A stretch of 64,000 nucleotides of DNA from contig NC_088778.1 of the NCBI RefSeq assembly GCF_954871325.1, positions 26,273,120 to 26,337,119 on the forward strand. The letters are read 5' to 3'. Below are positions 12,932 through 23,700 of this stretch, piece by piece. Within the stretch, counting starts at the first letter, position 1; each line of letters opens with the position of its first letter. The notes beneath the pieces are model-generated. The model was given only the letters and a program-made list of their open reading frames with translations. It was not told where the DNA came from and did not search any database. This DNA comes from Gordionus sp. m RMFG-2023. Its lineage: Eukaryota; Nematomorpha; Gordioida; Chordodea; Parachordodidae. A program made the position numbers and the translations under genes.

Positions 12932-15585
12932 GAAGAAAGAAAGAAAGAAAGAAAGAGAAGAAAGCGTGAATCATAGTTTAAAATGTTCAACCTCTGAAAT
13001 TTTTTTTTGAGAATGTTCAAACAAGGATTTTTATTTGATTTTAAATTCCAAATCATTTTTGTAAAAAAAAAAAGAAAAATCTTTTAGTAAATATTAGAGA
13101 TCGGGCTAATATTTTTTAAGAAAATTCGGGCCGGGTCGGGTTGTACCTTAGAAATTTTTTAAAATATATCTAAATTTATCAATTTATGTTTGAATTTTTT
13201 ATGTAAAATAAAAATATGTGATTTTATTTATAGAAAGTAGACGCCAAATAACATATATCTTTTATTTTGAGTAATTATAAAAATTAATTTCTATCTTAAA
13301 ATAAATTCGGAAAGGCCGGGCCGGTAAAAATTTTTAAATTCGGGTTCGGGCCGGGTCGGGCAAAACTTTATAAAATAAATTTCGGGCCGGGGCCAGCTTG
13401 AAAAATTAGGGCCCAATGCAGATCATTAGTAAATATTTTGTGATTTTTATGCATAAAAAAATCTTTCTTGATTAAAATCACAAATTTTTTATTCAATTTT
13501 TGGGCAAAAAAAAATCTTCAAAAAATCTTTGAATTTTTTTATTGTCTAACTTTGATTGTGATCGAATTTAAAAATAATTCGCTCCTAGGTCTAATTTGAT
13601 TACAATAAATTTAATATTGTGATAAAAAGCAAAATTATAATTTATATAATTTAAATACAAAATTAGTCTTAAATTTTGGATGAACCCGTCAATAAACCTA
13701 TAAAAAAATCATAAAATAATATTATATTCAAAAAGCCTTCTTTTTTTCCCATCATTATAGATAGATGGGCGTATAATGTTAGATTAATAAGTTAGGTAAG
13801 CATTTTAATGAGTATGGCATGATCGTTAAATAATCAGATTGACATTTATTATAATCGCTTCAAAATAATTAGGATAAATTTATGCAGTAGAAATTTCTCA
13901 GAATTGTAAAAAGTTTTTAATTGATGGATGTTATTTTTCTTGCATTTAAATCATCCCTATTTTGAAATCTTTTTTCTGAAATTAAGATTTTAACCAAAAT
14001 AATACAGTAACGTAACCGAATGTGGGGGGGGGGGCGCACAGGGGCCAGCCCCTGAAAAATTTAACGAGCCGCCTAAAAATTTGAAATTTTTATACCTAAA
14101 AAAGGTCATTTTAAAAATATTAGCTAAAAAATGTATTTAAAAAAAATGAACCCCAGCCACTGTTATGCAAGCCAGTGAATTTCGTTAACAGGTGACCAAC
14201 TTTCTACTATATGCAAAATCTCCAGACTTGCATAATATATTTAAGATATTAGGTTATTTCTCTAAAAATCAAGCCGTTTTAACAAAATTATATGCTTCAT
14301 TCGAAAAAAAATGTTACATTTTAAAAAGTGACCAATATTTTGATCCTTATTTCACCCAAAATGGTTTATATAATAATAAGTTATCTTGATTTAAAAAAAT
14401 TTTTTTTTTTACAAAAATTAATTTAACATAATCTTCGATTTATTATTTTATTTTTAAACTCCTAGTGGTTTTATAAGTCAGATAATTTGTTGCTCTTTTT
14501 CATTATCGTCTGCCTTTCAAAGAAGGTCAAACTTCCCTCTAAAAATCAGAACAAATAAAAATCTGCCGGGCATATAAATATTTAATAAAAATTAATGAAT
14601 CATAAAACCATGGCGATTTTTTCTTAATTTTAGGAGATTAATTTATATAATATTATATGCAATGGATCTAAACGTTCAAGTCCCGATAAAAATAAAGTTT
14701 TGGTTAGTAAAAATAATAATATCGGTACGGTTTGAAAGTCTAAAAAATGTTTCAACTCTTTTCGTATAACAAGCGCATCAATTTAATTATATCTATAAGG
14801 AGGAAGATAAATTTTATTACTGAGAACACCTTCTACTTGGGTAGCTGGTATCATCAAATATCAAAATACAAATGCAACTAAAAAGGTTACTGATAACTAA
14901 TAGGCCAAAATTGATTAGTAATCATCTAAGAGAGTTAAAATATCAAAAGATTCAAACCGGTTTATAGGAATTTTTAGAGGTTCGATTCAGGTTCAGGCGA
15001 CTAATTTTTAAGGGATCAGGTTTGGTTAAGTAATGATTGGAAATCTCTTAAAATTTTATTTGAAAAATGTGTTTTTTACAGAAAATGCAATATTCTATGA
15101 ATACGAAAAATCTATTTATAAAAAAATAATATTAATTAAGATTCAAAATTTTCTGAAGTAACTGGAGTCATTTCTGAAAAAAATAAGATTTTTTAAATTT
15201 AAAAATCATATCCTTCAGCCAGCACAGATGATTTTAAAATTGATATATCCTGAATCCTTCTGCAAGGATTGGATAAATTGTTATTCTAGAAAAAGTTAAT
15301 ACGCAATATAAAATAAAACTGTACATAATAAATGATTACCGTTTTTCTCGTAGAACTAGGAGGTGATATGGGTCTCCAGTATATGGAACCGCCTCTGTAT
15401 GCTGAGGCTTTTGCAGGGGTGACTTTGTTCGAAAGATATATTATGGTGATTGACAATGTTTGACATAGTAATAGCAAAATAGAGTTAGGAATATTCATAA
15501 TTATAATTCCCTTTGGAATGAAAATTTTCCGGAAGAAAAAAGAAAGAAATTGTGTGATTGATAATTTTGGATTTATTTTTCGCAA
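868..15585 (-). CDS. 5' part of a gene for a secreted or membrane protein with an RGG-WRP / YRLTW cysteine module (partial)
   Basis: Three exons read in order on the minus strand. Exon 1 is 15340-15498, or up to 15585 if the first Met is used. Exon 2 is 1716-1969 and exon 3 is 868-1046; the gene then leaves the window on the left. Exon 1 has a hydrophobic leader after the inner Met (NSILLLLCQTLSITII), then RGGSIYWRP, and ends at ACG/GTAATC. Exon 2 opens in the same phase (IEIIYRLTW) and has C, C-x3-C and C positions, a W-x4-G step and NYTFPKNSQYFELG. Exon 3 continues GFKGCCWIP, then REDTGLVNSPPVPV and KLEKGCSHK. From memory, this order (FRGG-x-x-WRP, YRLSW, GC-G, DW-G, FE-G, CCW, RSDTG, GCPHN) is the N-terminal module of large uncharacterised invertebrate extracellular proteins. 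Function is unknown. The lower Met gives the better signal peptide. The ~13.4-kb first intron holds several transposons. Confidence 0.72.
2271..2580. repeat. (TATAG)n pentanucleotide microsatellite, ~310 bp
   Basis: A nearly pure TATAG/AGTAT pentamer array of about 60 units, with a few TATATTAG and TATGG variants at both ends. It lies in the long first intron of the RGG-WRP gene. Length is probably polymorphic, and it may be collapsed in assembly. Confidence 0.95.
3326..3553. mobile_element. hAT-like MITE, GGCCCGGCC family (left end eroded)
   Basis: The block runs from GCCTAATTTTTCAAGCCCGG to GCAGATCTCTA. It has GGCCCGGCC near one end and GGCCGGGTC near the other, and shares its AT-rich centre with the complete copy at 13095-13428 in inverse orientation. 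The right end matches that copy's terminus; the left terminus is missing. It has no coding capacity. Confidence 0.55.
3645..4754 (+). mobile_element. hAT DNA transposon remnant with exact 8-bp target duplication
   Basis: The ends TAGTGTTGTAAAC and GTTTACAGCACTA are inverted with one mismatch and fit the usual hAT pattern. They are flanked by identical 8-bp copies of GAAAATAG at 3637-3644 and 4755-4762. Both subterminal regions are packed with the palindrome GAACGCGTTC. The plus strand between 4070 and 4440 reads as broken transposase. It includes LELPWPKYQKYF and then FLKELFIKYNTAIPSSALVE, the hAT C-terminal dimerisation motif, with several frame changes and stops. Only the C-terminal part of a transposase is left, so the copy is dead. 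It sits in the first intron of the RGG-WRP gene. Confidence 0.85.
4591..4971. repeat. 184-bp direct tandem duplication over the hAT right end
   Basis: A 184-bp unit (4591-4774) is repeated without visible change at 4775-4958, followed by about 13 more matching bases. The unit contains the right end of the hAT element, its GAACGCGTTC array and the target-site copy, so GAAAATAG appears again at 4939-4946. It arose after the insertion, or it is an assembly artefact. Confidence 0.9.
5095..5300. repeat. AT-rich dispersed repeat, AAAAATCTTCAAGATTTT type
   Basis: Recurrent wording: 'gagaatg', 'caggatttt', 'gtgattttta-gcataaaaaatctttc', 'tttgaagattttatct'. Similar copies lie near 12995-13560 (split by a MITE), 26100-26240, 29455-29610, 37655-37845 and 62130-62275. 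Many short complementary AAATCTTC / GAAGATTT stretches suggest an old hairpin-forming, non-coding transposon. Confidence 0.5.
6877..7110 (+). other. Locally GC-richer block with weak coding signs on both strands
   Basis: On the plus strand an ATG at 6877 opens a 30-codon frame (SFGVAKVYGDKDPRYQKL) that ends at a GTATGA donor (6968). Two TTTTAG acceptors at about 7026 and 7038 could continue it with basic residues. On the minus strand an ATG near 7140 opens MVEFFKRPDGSTLMLIP and stops at a strong GTAAGT donor. Both cannot easily be real. I recognise neither product. This may be a small exon pair nested in the long intron, or old exonic debris. Confidence 0.2.
7251..7565. mobile_element. hAT-like MITE, G-run family (copy 1)
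   Basis: The left end is CACTGGGGTAGCCAGG and the right end is GGTTATGCCCCTG, imperfectly inverted. Each end carries a G run nearby. The flanks are ACGTATAT and ACAAATAT, 6 of 8 bases equal, as expected of an aged 8-bp hAT duplication. The internal sequence 'attatagtcgttattttaaaa' is shared with the copy at 11815. It is non-coding. Confidence 0.7.
8210..8465. mobile_element. Degenerate GGCCCGGCC-family MITE
   Basis: TGCAGAGGTACC, then GGCCCGGCCTGG, an AT-rich centre, GGCCCGACCTGGG and GCCCGGCCCGGG. It has the same block order as the copies at 3326 and 13095 but is more diverged, with no terminus clear enough to define a target duplication. Confidence 0.4.
8889..9107. mobile_element. MITE, GTTGTTAAACGGCTC family
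   Basis: Left end TGTTGTTAAACGGCTC, right end GAGCC(T)TTTTAACAACA. The internal signature is 'aagattttgctcataggtggcacaaaggttt' followed by 'tctcgagctt' and 'ctaaaatattgagttagccg'. Related copies lie near 8060-8200, 14190-14290, 26641-26845, 31165-31315, 32530-32720, 46946-47075 and 47370-47540. They are non-coding with imperfect terminal inverted repeats. Confidence 0.6.
9889..10005. mobile_element. G-run hAT-like MITE, copy 2 (partial)
   Basis: It begins CAGTGGCGTAACCAG, the family terminus, followed by a short G-rich block. The right end is degenerate around CGCCCCACTTCCTG, so the right boundary is approximate. Confidence 0.5.
10422..10565. mobile_element. G-run hAT-like MITE, copy 3 (short)
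   Basis: Ends CATAGGCGTATCCAGG and AGTCACGCGCCTG. It is a short 144-bp derivative with the G run and the 'aaatttgcgata' motif before the right end. The flanks (GAAAGGTT and GGAAGACT) agree at 5 of 8 bases. A spurious 81-codon minus frame crosses it. Confidence 0.6.
11815..12113. mobile_element. G-run hAT-like MITE, copy 4
   Basis: Ends CATAGACGTATCCAGG and AGTTACTCGCTTG. Flanks CATGTACT and AATGTACC agree at 6 of 8 bases. The internal 'attatagtcgttattttaaaaggttattaa' equals that of copy 1, and the right part has 'aaatttgcaatagggtgggggg'. Confidence 0.65.
12103..12492 (-). other. Unassigned 129-codon open frame
   Basis: An uninterrupted minus-strand frame of 129 codons, long for DNA this rich in A and T. 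It begins MIVTLPFNQFSLFISIFF, contains LAQLCPISGTFSGDTSPIKS, and ends at a MITE boundary. I see no domain, no clear splice sites and no homologue. The first 20 residues are hydrophobic and could act as a signal peptide. It may be an old transposon or retrogene piece, or chance. It lies inside the RGG-WRP gene's long intron on the same strand. Confidence 0.2.
12871..12964. repeat. (GAAA)n / (GA)n microsatellite
   Basis: An AGAGAG start is followed by about 20 GAAA units with two GAGAA interruptions. Predicted frames on both strands here (Lys/Arg/Glu-rich, and Phe/Leu/Ser-rich) are artefacts of the repeat. Confidence 0.95.
13095..13428. mobile_element. hAT-like MITE, GGCCCGGCC family, complete, exact 8-bp duplication, nested
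   Basis: It begins TAGAGATCGGGC and ends GCAGATCATTA, with GGGCCGGGTCGGG blocks near both ends. It is flanked by identical GTAAATAT at 13087-13094 and 13429-13436. The host sequence on either side is one interrupted copy of the dispersed AAAAATCTTC repeat, so the MITE is the younger insertion. It has no coding capacity. Confidence 0.8.
13990..14165. repeat. Fragment of a G-run repeat
   Basis: AGTAACGTAACCGAATG followed by eleven G, then GGGGCCAGCCCCTGAAAAAT and AT-rich sequence. The GTAACC start echoes the termini of the other G-run MITEs, but the right end is not recognisable. Confidence 0.35.
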
Positions 15586-18073
15586 AAATAAAATGTAATT
15601 TTCATTTTTTTAAAATATAAATTCAGATTGTATATTTATAAGCTCTTTAAAAGTAAAGTTTTATTTTGGGTATAATATTAAGGGCAATGATATTTATATA
15701 TAATAAATTACCCCTAAATTATTATATCAAAAGAATTTGGGAATTTTAAGGTAAATTTGAAATTTCGGAAAGAATTTAATAATTCTTTTTTTTCTTAAGA
15801 AATGACACAATCTTCCACGAAGGATATATGTTTTGCCCTACCCTTGTGATTAACAAAAGTAAGGATTAATTATTATAACTTTTCAAAAAATTTTTTTATT
15901 GAAATTTAAAGACAAACACTGTAACATTTAATCCAGGATTATCACAATATTTTTAAATTTTATATAAAATTTTAAAAAAATTAATAAATAAATATGAAAT
16001 TTTTTAAAGGTTTTTAAACCATTTTTTTTTTTGAATTTTATAATGTAAAATAAAAAAGGAAAGAAAACAATTCATATATGATGGAAATCCTTCATGATAT
16101 ACATATTTATTACTTTATATAAGGTTAATGTAATTATTGTGACCAAACTATTTCTAAATAAATAATGATCATTTTAAAAAGCATTATCACAAAGAGTCTA
16201 GTATATAAAAATAAATTAGAGTTTACAATTAATAAAATAAATATTTTTATGTAAAAATTAAAATTATGTAATAAGATAATGAAAATTGGATGATATAATT
16301 TTTTTTTATAAAAAAATAGATTTTATAAAAGGACATTTTCTTTCATAACAATTTTTTACCATGTTTATTAAATTTTATACATATATATTTTAAAAAAAAA
16401 GTTAAATAATGATAAAATTTTCAAACCAGGAAAAATTAATATTTCAAAAAATTAGTTTTTTAAATATTTCGATTTTAAAAACTTTAATATACTTTAAATT
16501 CACCCCCCCCCCCTCTCCACATCCACCTCCCGATATTATTTTTCGGAATATATCTAATAAAATTAAAAATTATGACATGTTACACTTGTTTATATTTTAT
16601 TTAGAACGCATAATTTAAAGTATTTTTTATTAAATAATCCTACATATTACAGATTATCTATGATTAATATAATATTAAATAAATCAGATAGAACAAAAAA
16701 TGGTCTTAAAAAATAGGCTAATGCCCTCCATCCCATTTTTTTTCTCTTTCAATAAATTAGTTTGATCCTTGTCAAAAAAAAATTTATATTTATTATCATA
16801 TAATCTACAAAAGGTGTGATTGTAAAAAAAAAAAGAAATTTAACACGTTAAAAATTTTTAATTTTTTTTTCAAAAAAATATTAATACCTTTTCCTATTTT
16901 TTTATAATATAGAAAAAGATACTTCATTGTTCAAATCACCATGATCAGTTAATAATACTGTACTTTTTGCGACAGAAATTTTTTTTTTTGCCATTATTTG
17001 TTATTATTGTTTATGGATGCTTTAGATGAATTATTCCTTTTGTAGGTTTCTCCTATTTTATATAATATTATAACTGGTAAATAATGCAAACGAGAAAACT
17101 TAATAGACTTAATTGTCAATTGTAATTATTTAATATCTATTAAGAATATTGAGTATATAATTTTATTAAAAACTCCCATTTACAAAAGCCAAATTATGGG
17201 AAAGAGGATAGGAAGTGAGAGGAGGGCGATTTGAAGTATTTTTTACACACTTTCCCTTAAGCTCAACTATGAAACTAAATTTATTTAAATCATATAAATT
17301 ATATAAATTTTGGTATATTTTCATTCTCTAAATAACTTAATTTACCCATGTAAGATTTCTGTGTGGCCAAGCTAAAATCCAGAGCGGGTAATTTGTTGTT
17401 CATATTTATTCCTAAAAGGCGAATCGAATAATGAATAATTCGTTTAATTTATATTCTAAAAAAGATATATTAATAATAAATAATAGAAATTTAAAAATCT
17501 TAGAAACCAAAATTATTTTTCAAAAATAAATAATCCTGGGAAAGATCTTCTAGGTTTAAAACTTTTCCAAAAGGGAAAAATCACCCAAAGCTAACCCCCC
17601 CCCCAACCCCATTGTAAATTTCTGGATAGTCTATGTAATGCGTATACACTTTTATTTTTATTCTCTCCCAAAGTTTATCTTTATACAGTTTGATTTGAGA
17701 CAAATATTTAGGTCACATTTATAGTAAGCCAGCAGAGTATAGCAATGCTTAAATTATAATAAAGCAAATAATGGCACAACTGTTCTATCATTTTAAAGAT
17801 ACCTTTTATCACATCGCTGAGCCCTCATCACGTTTAATGAGTCATCATAAACTAATCAAAGGTGCAAGGAATGTGAAATGTTTCAATTTGCAAAAAAAAC
17901 ATTAATCACTGTTTTTAAAAATCAATTTAAAAACTTACAATGACAATGACCAGGAAACAAATCAATTCTTGAAAGAATTTTATTTTGTCGAATCATACCC
18001 AAATAATCATTTTTTTTAAATGTTAAATCAACTTCTTTAAACATGATAGTAAAATGTTATCGTTTCTACAATT
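15586..18073. other. AT-rich non-coding stretch upstream of the RGG-WRP gene
   Basis: Low-complexity A+T sequence with poly-C tracts near 16502 and 17598. No exon, RNA gene or transposon end is convincing. It should hold the promoter of the minus-strand gene whose first exon is 15340-15498/15585, but no core element stands out from the background. Confidence 0.4.
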
Positions 18074-20753
18074 TGTTAGAATTGAATTAATATCCACATT
18101 TATTATTTGATTATCATTTTATTTTTAATCATAATTTAAATTTTATTATATGATAAATTACATTTTTATTTTTCCATCCTCAATTACATTTTTTTTTATC
18201 CCTTTATATATCTTTTTTTTAAACAATAATAAAAAAAATAACTAATACAAATTGATGTATAAAAAAAAATGTTAATATATAATTTTCACCGATTAAATTT
18301 AAATACAAATTGATATAATATAAAATAAATCAATTCCAAAAATAAATAATAAAATAACATCGATCAACATATTCAACATTCCACCCTCCAAAGAAATTCA
18401 ACTTATGATTTCCTTGGATAAGTTGAGTGGTAACGTCATTAACATTCATGATCACCACGCAATACGCCACCCATGTTCATGGTGCAGTCTTTTTTCAAAC
18501 CGAACGATGGCTTGGTAAAGTAAAGACAACCCCTAGCTAATTTCCAAACCGGGTCGCTTGTGCATGGCATCGGACATAGTTTCCTTTCGAGCAAGGTTTA
18601 TTTTGTCGTGCTTCAGCCAGCAATCCAATTTCTGAGTCGTTGCATCGATCTTGACGCAAGGAATTCTCCTTGAAGGTATGAACTTAGGTACAGCATCGGG
18701 CTTCAAGTGAACTTTCTCTTGTCTGACCATTTTGGGTTTGTAGGAGTAAGTTGATTCGAGGTCTTTTTTGTTGTCGAGATTATCTTCTCGAGATCATTCT
18801 CTACATTACCCACTAAGAACGTTTTTAAAATGTTGTTGAAGGTGTGTAGCCACATACGTCCTAGCAGGGGGATCTTATCACAATCCACTACAATGGCCTC
18901 CAGTGTATGTGTGTTTCCTTCATACTTAACGTTCACATTGGCAAGACCTAATATCTTGATAGCGCTGTCGTCATAAACAGTGAGTCTCATGTCCGTCTTA
19001 CGTATCGCGGTTATGCCTACAGCCTTAGCTGTCAGCTTCGAGTATACTGTACTTGGTACCGGTGTCAACATGCATCAACGTGGGTATGTTGTTGATGCTC
19101 AATGTCACGTTGTACGCGTCATATGTGGTATCCTTGACCCCCATATTGTACACTATTCTGCAGATTATATTCTTTAAGGTCTGTGTTTGAGTCGTCGTCA
19201 TCATCGATTACTTCGATGTTCATAGCATGGTTCGTATTCAATTGACAATCACGATCTTTGTAATCAGAAGATCTATTGTAAGTATTATTGTCATTTTTGT
19301 ACCTGTTGGGCCTCAACGAATATTTCGGAAAACCATTAATATTTTGAGGGTTGTGTCTGTGCTGACCACGACGGGGATAGTATTCGGTTATCACCTCTAT
19401 AGCAGTCATCCCATCGATCAGGGCTTTGATGATGGTCACAATGAGAGTCGTGGCGATTGCCATGGACGTTGTACCCGCTATTCTTGATCGTCGTAATAGT
19501 TATCCAAGCGATTATCGAAACTGTTGCGGTTATAGTGACAATTATGGTAGCTTTGATCAAAACAATTGTCGTGGAAGTTGCTGTGCCGTCCGTTGAATTG
19601 TTTGTCGCGGTCGTTGTCGTAGCGTATATCGTAACGTTCATCAAATCGTTTGTCACGGCAATAGTCGCAGCGTAAATCGTAACGTTCATCGAAATGCTGT
19701 GCGGGGGATTGTCATTGATAAACTGGGGTTGCTTGATAAGAAATTTACCATGTGCGTGAGAGTCCTGAATGGGTTTTGTTACGTAACTATTTTTGACTCT
19801 ACCCATGTGATTAACCTCTTGTACACCAGGTGATTCATTCAAATGTAACAATTTCATCTCGCCCTTTATGCCACTTGGGTCCGCGATGTCTTCCTCTAGA
19901 CCTAGATTGTAAATGTCTTCTATGGCCATAGAGCTCTTGACCGCTTTTCTGACATCTTTGGAATACGAAGATACTCTCACTTTCTCAATAATTCTCTGAA
20001 TGCCATTAAATTTACATTCTTTAGTATGTCGTCTCATCCTTGCCTTAAGTTGCAGCATAGAATAATGATAGTTTAGCGTTCTCGGTCTTCGATGGATGTT
20101 GTAACTTGAATTTGCCAAGCAGGGTGATTGGGTCCTGGAAGTCTTCCTCGGTGCAAACTGCCCCAATATTATTAAATTCATTATCAGGAAGACTTTGGAG
20201 AAATAAAGCGGCCTTTTCTCCGTTGGAGATTTTGCTGGTATTGCAGAAATTCTGCAATTTCCCTATGTAGGCGCTGTCATCGCTACTAAATTCGGGGAAA
20301 TCCAGCTTGACAAATTCAGTCATATATGTGGAATTGTTAAGCTTCCATCGTAAGAGAATCATAATCGATAAACGCGTGAAATAGAATAAATGTACTTTAT
20401 CAAGATCAAATTTTGAGATAGTACTTACGCAAAGTTGGACGTAGATTGGCCTCCATGTTAGAATTGAATTAATCCACATTTATTATTTGATTATCATTTT
20501 ATTTTTAATCATAATTTAAATTTTATTATATGATAAATTACATTTTTATTTTTCCATCCTCAATTACATTTTTTTTATCCCTTTATATATCTTTTTTTAA
20601 ACAATAATAAAAAAAATAACTAATACAAATTGATGTATAAAAAAATGTTAATATATAATTTTCACCGATTAAATTTAAATACAAATTGATATAATATAAA
20701 ATAAATCAATTGCCAAAATAAATAATAAAATAACATCGATCAACATATTCAAC
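18074..20753 (-). mobile_element. LTR retrotransposon fossil (Ty3/gypsy-like), pol missing
   Basis: Two direct LTRs, 18074-18377 and 20456-20753, both run from TGTTAGAATTG to CATATTCAAC. They differ by only a few homopolymer and single-base changes, so the insertion looks young. The ~2.1-kb inside reads on the minus strand. A gag-like part (FPEFSSDDSAYIGKLQNFC) is followed by a region rich in His, Asn and Thr, then a retropepsin-like part (LEAIVVDCDKIPLLGRMWL). The order gag then protease supports a gypsy-type element. Reverse transcriptase, RNase H and integrase are absent. The copy is broken in several places and could not have moved on its own. Confidence 0.82.
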
Positions 20754-23700
20754 CAATGATATATCACAATTTTATGTATTTACTTATATTTTTGGAAAAC
20801 CAGTCTAGACAGAACTATAGATGAGAAAACGACGAAGCTTAGCAGACTTAGTTTTAGTAGTTAATTTTTATAAAGATATGGCTTAGTCGCAGCTGGTAAT
20901 AAGATACAGGACATGGCAGTGATGTGGTTAGTTTGGGGCATCTGGGTCTGGTAAATGATAAAGACAGGCGTTGTAATAGGTAAGGTGTACAATGGTAGTG
21001 TTAATGCATTGGTCGATCAGGTGGAGATAGATTGGAGGTCAGGGTATGGATCAAATATCGTAGCAGAATTTTAGCAATTTTTGAGACACCCTTGAGATTG
21101 CAAAGGCTAGTGACACTTCTGATTGCTACCATGTGGGGGCCTGGTTTATTAAGAGAGATTTTTGGCATATAGGGGGGGGGGGGTGAGCAAAATGTCGGAG
21201 TCGTAATCAGGCTCATTTTTTACTGGGTTTGCGGGGAGAGGGATTAGACCAATCGTTAGAATTGTTTTCATCCTTGCACATTCTTGGGGTCTGGAAAATA
21301 GGTGAGAGTGGAATACTGGCATAAATAACAAAAAAAATGTAAATGTAAGTAAATGGGAAAGAGAGTCCTGGTATAGGAATATATGATGCTAGCTAGACAT
21401 TAATTGGGGAAAAAGTATTATAGCTTTCTGATACTTCTCGAGAATCTAACAAGCACATATATAACCCTACTATGGAAAGGTTTTTGTTTATTTTAGTTTT
21501 GTTCCTTCTTCGAATTTACTCGTTTCTTGGTAATTATGACGGCTTCCCATTTGAGATGGGAATTTCTCCTTATTCTTTTTGGCTTGACATCTAATGCATC
21601 ATTGGTTTATAGTTATCAGCTCGTTATATTCGGCCATCACTTATATTATTGTTCAATTGGTTCTAGCTAACCCGGATTGTTCTTTGTGTATTTCATTAAC
21701 AACATTGTCTCAAATTGTTCAGGCATGATAATTCGATCTCCTCTTAATACAACATCACCCTCTACATATAATTTATTTCAGTTATCATATCAGTGCTTTA
21801 AGGTAGTTCCCATTAGAATTTTAGGCCAGCCACCTTAAACCAAGTCCATAAATTTATTTGGTAAGTTGCATTTTATCTTGTACGAAATCTTTAAATCAGT
21901 GGTATGGTAATTTTTCTAACTGGTTCTGAAAAAGTTGATTAATTGCGAAATAATTGGTTTCCATAAATAGTCCAAGGATAGACGTAAAATATGTCGTCAT
22001 TTTGGTTTAAATTTTTTTGTTTATGATTTATTTTGAAAATAGGCAACATCATTCCCCAACTAAGTAGGCGTGCATAGGCTTCATTTGTTACCATATATTG
22101 CTACCAGGGTGTGATCGGTGTTATGCTGAATTATCGCGTTAATGATGTTTAAATATTAAGACGTTCCTTACGGCTGGTCATCCCATCTAATGGCTAACTC
22201 TTTTACATCTTATTAAACTACTTTCTATTCAAATAACAAACATTATCAATCTTATCATTATTAGCCCTTCATATCAGGTGTTATCATTTTATATTGTTTC
22301 TTGCTCTTAATACCATTCACATCTAAATTCCAATTCCATATGATAAAACCTTCATAATCTCTTTAAAAAACTGAGCACCCCCTCTCTTACTTAAATGATA
22401 TCTCTTTCATAAATACAGCAAATCATCCTATATGTACATAACATGATTCCCAAGTTAAAAAGAGCTGCATGGGCCTTGCTGGCACGAGCCACTCGGGGAT
22501 ACCAATTAGACGGACCAGACAAATATAACAGTGAGTGATGATTTAATGCGGCCAAGTTTTTGAAATTAAATTCTTATGGCCCATGCCTTTACAAAAATAT
22601 TTAAATAATTTTGAACCTCAAGATCTTGATTCGATCATAGATTGATGATAAACAATGGAATCAAAGATTTTATTCACTAACGCTATAATTAAATATCCAT
22701 ACCTAGATACTATGTTATTCCCCTAATACCTAGGGGGAGAGATGGTATTATCAACAAGACAATCAAAAAAATTTTTACTCTCATAACTAACACCCTTTTC
22801 TTAACCAAAAAAAAACTTGTATGACAAAAAATTGTGTTACATCATCACAAATATCTGAAAAGTCATCATTTTTATAGAGGAGACATTTAATCCATCCTGA
22901 AACTATCGTTAAAGCATGATAGATCAGAGATAAGATTTCCCTCCTCCAACCCTATTCCTATTTTTCCTTTTTTAATCACCCCGCCTCAAGACATTATTTT
23001 TTTTAGGTTCAGTAGATCCTGCTCACCTAACTTGTAATATCATCTTTTGATAAAATTTCCCACAACTTTAAAAGCATCTTATTTTTGAGGGTCTATCTCT
23101 TAACCAGATTACCTAAAAGATACTGATCTCACACATATTTTGTACCCCGCCAGTTTTACAAATTTTTAGTAATTTGCAGCTTTCGAAAATAATATTTTTT
23201 TAGCGGATTATCACCTAAATCTGACTGACAGGAATTAGCAGATATCCACCTTTTCTTCTAATATAAGTGGTTTAGGCATTATACTACTTTCCATTTTTGC
23301 TTTCTCAAGCTTCCAATCATTGGCCTACCCTTTTTGTTAGATTTATCAAATAGCAGGATAATCTCCTAGATATTGTCATGTTATCAATCTTGGTCAGATG
23401 AGACCCATTTAAATAATAAATTTTTATCCAATACTGCTTAAAAATATTTTGTTGGCCTCTCCTGCAAAGAATCTTTGACCACTCGGTTTCAACTATTAAT
23501 GCTTCCAACCTTTGTAGAATAAGAGATTCTTCACACTTACAATAATCACGAATGACTTCACGCTCCTTAGTAGTAATTAGGTTCTTTACTGACAACAGTT
23601 TGATTAAGGTAATCAGATATTTTGCTTTAGGGATAGATTCATCGACCAATTCTAAAGCTAACTCAAAGAACCAACTCTGGAGCCGACCCATCGAATTGAT

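Noticed and set aside
12810-13056. Two overlapping frames (Lys/Arg/Glu-rich and Phe/Leu/Ser-rich)
   Set aside because: Both are translations of the (GAAA)n microsatellite.
21001-21331. Overlapping Pro-rich minus frames around a poly-C tract
   Set aside because: Frames depend on the homopolymer, have no domain and lack splice signals.
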